A stretch of DNA of 7,751 nucleotides from positions 670 to 8,420 of the forward strand of contig DMKK01000248.1 of the NCBI GenBank assembly GCA_003454335.1, given 5' to 3'. A model generated the notes under the pieces. It ran no database searches, was not told where the DNA came from, and saw only the letters and a program-made list of their open reading frames with translations. The position numbers and the translations under genes were made by a program. The stretch's first letter is position 1. The number at the start of each line of letters is the position of its first letter. Below, in pieces: positions 6,104 through 7,751 of the stretch. The stretch is from Gammaproteobacteria bacterium. GTDB taxonomy: Bacteria; Pseudomonadota; Gammaproteobacteria; UBA9214.

Positions 6104-7036
6104 ATGAACAAGTTGCAGATAGCAAAGCTGTTTCGAACAAAGTGTCTTGCTGCCGTTCTTGGACTGGCGGGTTGCTTCTGCAACATGAGTGTTGCGCTGG
6201 CCTCCGAGGATTTGCTTGAGCATGGCAGGTATGTCTTTTATGCCGCAGGCTGTGTTTCCTGTCACACCCGCGATCAACTGATGGCCGGAGGGCGACCGCT
6301 TGTTTCACCCTTTGGGACCTTCTATCCGCCTAACGTTACACCGCACAGGGAATACGGTATCGGCGCCTGGAGCGAGGAGGATTTTTTACGCGCATTGCGT
6401 GAGGGCCTGAATCCGCAAGGTGAACACTATTACCCTGCGTTTCCCTATCCCTCTTACACCCGGATGACGCGTCAGGATATGCAAGCCCTGTATGCCTACC
6501 TGATGACGCTACCCGCATCCTCCAGGGGAATCCAGCCACATGATCTTCCCTGGCCTTTCTCCTCCCGACCAATGGTCGCGTATTGGAAGGCGGGCCGCTT
6601 TACATCAGGAGAATTTCCGACTGATCCGGATAAATCACCGCAATGGAACCGGGGCGCATATCTTGCCGATGCCCTTGGACATTGCAGTGAATGTCATACG
6701 CCGCGTGACTACCTGGGTACCCCCCGTCGCGACCGCTACCTTGCCGGCACCTGTACAGGGCCGGACGGGAGGCGGGTGCCCAATATCACACCGGACAGAG
6801 ACACCGGCATAGGTCACTGGACATGTGAAGCGCTGATGACCTTTCTGAAAACAGGGAAGAAACCCGATGGCAGTTACACCGACAGCCTTATGGCAGAGGT
6901 GCTGGGTACCAGTTGCATGCAGTTGACCAGAGACGACCTGCATTCATTGGCAATCTACCTGCAGTCATTGCCGCCGATTCACAATGATCTGGATGCCCTG
7001 TGTGCACCGTTTGACGACTCCAGCTTTTACGACTAA
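6104..7036 (+). CDS. Exported di-haem class I cytochrome c
   Basis: This encodes 310 residues with two CxxCH haem motifs, CVSCH (Cys50-His54) and CSECH (Cys194-His198), each opening a class I cytochrome c domain. The pattern (GRYVFYAAGCVSCH; NVTPHREYGIGAWSEEDF; YPAFPYPSYTRM; HCSECHTPRDYLG; NITPDRDTGIGHW; YLQSLPP) is that of the cytochrome subunits of membrane alcohol, gluconate and nicotinate dehydrogenases, but those usually carry three haems and a dehydrogenase partner, absent here. Met263 in SLMAEVLG is the likely axial ligand of haem 2. For haem 1 the choice is less clear: Met121 is a candidate, and Phe113 stands where some relatives have Met. The N-terminus is a signal sequence that offers both a lipobox (LAGC, Cys24) and a signal peptidase I site near ALA-SED (residue 33/34). 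The start at 6104 fits the signal peptide; AGAGG lies 16 nt upstream, which is distant. An in-frame ATG at 6062 lies inside the REP-like hairpin and is less likely. Its electron partner is unknown. Confidence 0.9.
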   Translation: MNKLQIAKLFRTKCLAAVLGLAGCFCNMSVALASEDLLEHGRYVFYAAGCVSCHTRDQLMAGGRPLVSPFGTFYPPNVTPHREYGIGAWSEEDFLRALREGLNPQGEHYYPAFPYPSYTRMTRQDMQALYAYLMTLPASSRGIQPHDLPWPFSSRPMVAYWKAGRFTSGEFPTDPDKSPQWNRGAYLADALGHCSECHTPRDYLGTPRRDRYLAGTCTGPDGRRVPNITPDRDTGIGHWTCEALMTFLKTGKKPDGSYTDSLMAEVLGTSCMQLTRDDLHSLAIYLQSLPPIHNDLDALCAPFDDSSFYD

Positions 7037-7071
7037 TGCAATTGACGTCTGTTGTCATGAGGAATAGGTTA

Positions 7072-7247
7072 CGGGCAGACCATCTCCCAGCCATACCCGG
7101 CTGGTCATACCGGTCGGATTGCCGTACATGCCCCAGGAACTGATGCTGGTGGAAAAAGATGAGCACGGAAAAATGTACATCCGTGATATTCTCGGGGTCG
7201 CCTTTGTTCCCCTGCAGAAAGAAACCAACGCCAATGAAAATAGATAG
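7072..7247 (+). pseudogene. pcm: Remnant of protein-L-isoaspartate O-methyltransferase gene (3' end)
   Basis: In the frame beginning at 7101 the sequence reads LVIPVGLPYMPQELMLVEKD, then EHGKMYIRDILGVAFVPLQK, and stops at TAG 7245-7247. This matches the C-terminal strands of protein-L-isoaspartate O-methyltransferases (LVIPVG ... LxxIEKD ... VxFVPL), enzymes that repair isoaspartate in aged proteins. The frame is closed by TAG at 7065-7067, so the SAM-binding domain is missing. In the neighbouring frame at 7075-7101, ADHLPA and a following PG resemble the part that normally precedes LVIPVG, suggesting a small deletion plus a frameshift, though this second match is short. No complete gene can be read. 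The last 14 bp overlap the antiporter's first codons, as expected if an intact methyltransferase gene once ended there. Family assignment is by recognition of motifs only. Confidence 0.6.
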
Positions 7248-7751
7248 CAAGGTGGCTTTGCTGACGGCTATTGTAATAACGGCTACCATATTCTTTAGTG
7301 GAATAACCGCTACTGTTTTGTTCCCCAACGAAGCATTGGCTGCCACGGACATCTCCGTGGTGGATCAGAACGTTGTTCCCGACATCAAAACGTCCGCTGG
7401 TAAAGAACACGATGGCCACGCTGGTGGCCACGACGATCCTTTTGCCGACGTTCTGCTGCTGTTTGCACTGGCCATTCTGGCAGCAATGGTGGGGCGCTGG
7501 GGCGCCAGGTTATTAAACCAGCCTTCTGTGCTGGGGGAACTGCTCATGGGGGTGCTGGTAGGCAATGTCCTCTACTGGCTGGGAGGCCCCCTGGCCTTTA
7601 TCGTCATGCATATGGATGTAGCGGGAGAGATATTCCGGGAGGTTTGGCAACATACCGGCACCGTACAGGAACTGCTGCAGCAGGTATTCAATGCCGACGA
7701 GATGGCGCCGGGTGCGGTAGGCGATCGGATGCAGGCCCTGCTCACGGGCGG
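7234..7751 (+). CDS. CPA2/Kef-type cation:proton antiporter, 3' partial
   Basis: An open frame from ATG 7234 runs off the right edge; 172 residues are visible. A hydrophobic N-terminal segment (about 7-29) ending in NEALAA could be a signal peptide or a first membrane helix. A polar His/Asp-rich linker follows (EHDGHAGGHDDP, residues 58-69). Then comes the family's conserved opening: DPFADVLLLFALAILAAMVG, and GARLLNQPSVLGELLMGVLVGNV, which resembles the first transmembrane helices of Kef/NapA-like (CPA2) sodium or potassium/proton antiporters (QPxVLGELLxGxxLG). A long amphipathic insertion (about 128-172: REVWQHTGTVQELLQQVF) follows before the frame is cut off. The protein presumably resides in the inner membrane and exchanges monovalent cations for protons. 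Ion specificity and any C-terminal TrkA-N domain are outside the window. The start overlaps the methyltransferase remnant by 14 bp; only a weak ribosome site (AGAAAG) precedes it. Confidence 0.87.
   Translation, partial: MKIDSKVALLTAIVITATIFFSGITATVLFPNEALAATDISVVDQNVVPDIKTSAGKEHDGHAGGHDDPFADVLLLFALAILAAMVGRWGARLLNQPSVLGELLMGVLVGNVLYWLGGPLAFIVMHMDVAGEIFREVWQHTGTVQELLQQVFNADEMAPGAVGDRMQALLTG

Overview
The window looks like a piece of a proteobacterial chromosome, most likely a gammaproteobacterium with anaerobic or sulfur/nitrogen respiratory capacity. This is an inference from the gene families (octaheme OTR-type cytochrome, b-type quinol oxidase partner, class I di-haem cytochrome c, Kef-type antiporter) and a near-consensus FNR/Anr box. 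No rRNA or other taxonomic marker is present.

Layout: (1) Positions 1-1618, plus strand: the 3' part of a secreted subtilisin-like (S8) protease, cut by the left edge. It has a beta-rich insertion inside the catalytic domain and a C-terminal tail of calcium-binding TSP3-like repeats plus a dockerin-like pair. (2) Positions 1647-5723, minus strand, in transcription order: octaheme tetrathionate-reductase-family cytochrome (5723-4035), overlapping by 4 bp a cytochrome b561-like membrane protein (4038-3388), then an AmmeMemoRadiSam-type radical SAM enzyme (3286-2189), then a small NTF2/SnoaL-like protein with two polyproline runs (2066-1647). The first two form a clear operon and a plausible quinol-to-periplasm electron route. 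The last two may be transcribed with them or independently. (3) Positions 5724-6103: a 380-bp divergent intergenic region with an FNR-like box and matching -10 hexamer for the octaheme gene, and two hairpins, one REP-like, next to the rightward gene. (4) Positions 6104-7036, plus strand: an exported di-haem cytochrome c. (5) Positions 7037-7247: the degraded 3' end of a protein-L-isoaspartate O-methyltransferase gene, whose last codons overlap the start of (6) a CPA2/Kef-type cation:proton antiporter (7234 to the right edge, incomplete).

Functionally the centre of the window is a respiratory module: quinol would be oxidised by the di-haem cytochrome b and electrons passed to the membrane-anchored octaheme reductase in the periplasm, with expression probably turned on at low oxygen. 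The true substrate of this reductase family in vivo is unsettled. No wholly new system was identified. The most informative non-standard items are the FNR-type promoter architecture, the methyltransferase gene remnant retained in front of the antiporter, the REP-like hairpins, and the unusual domain build of the protease.
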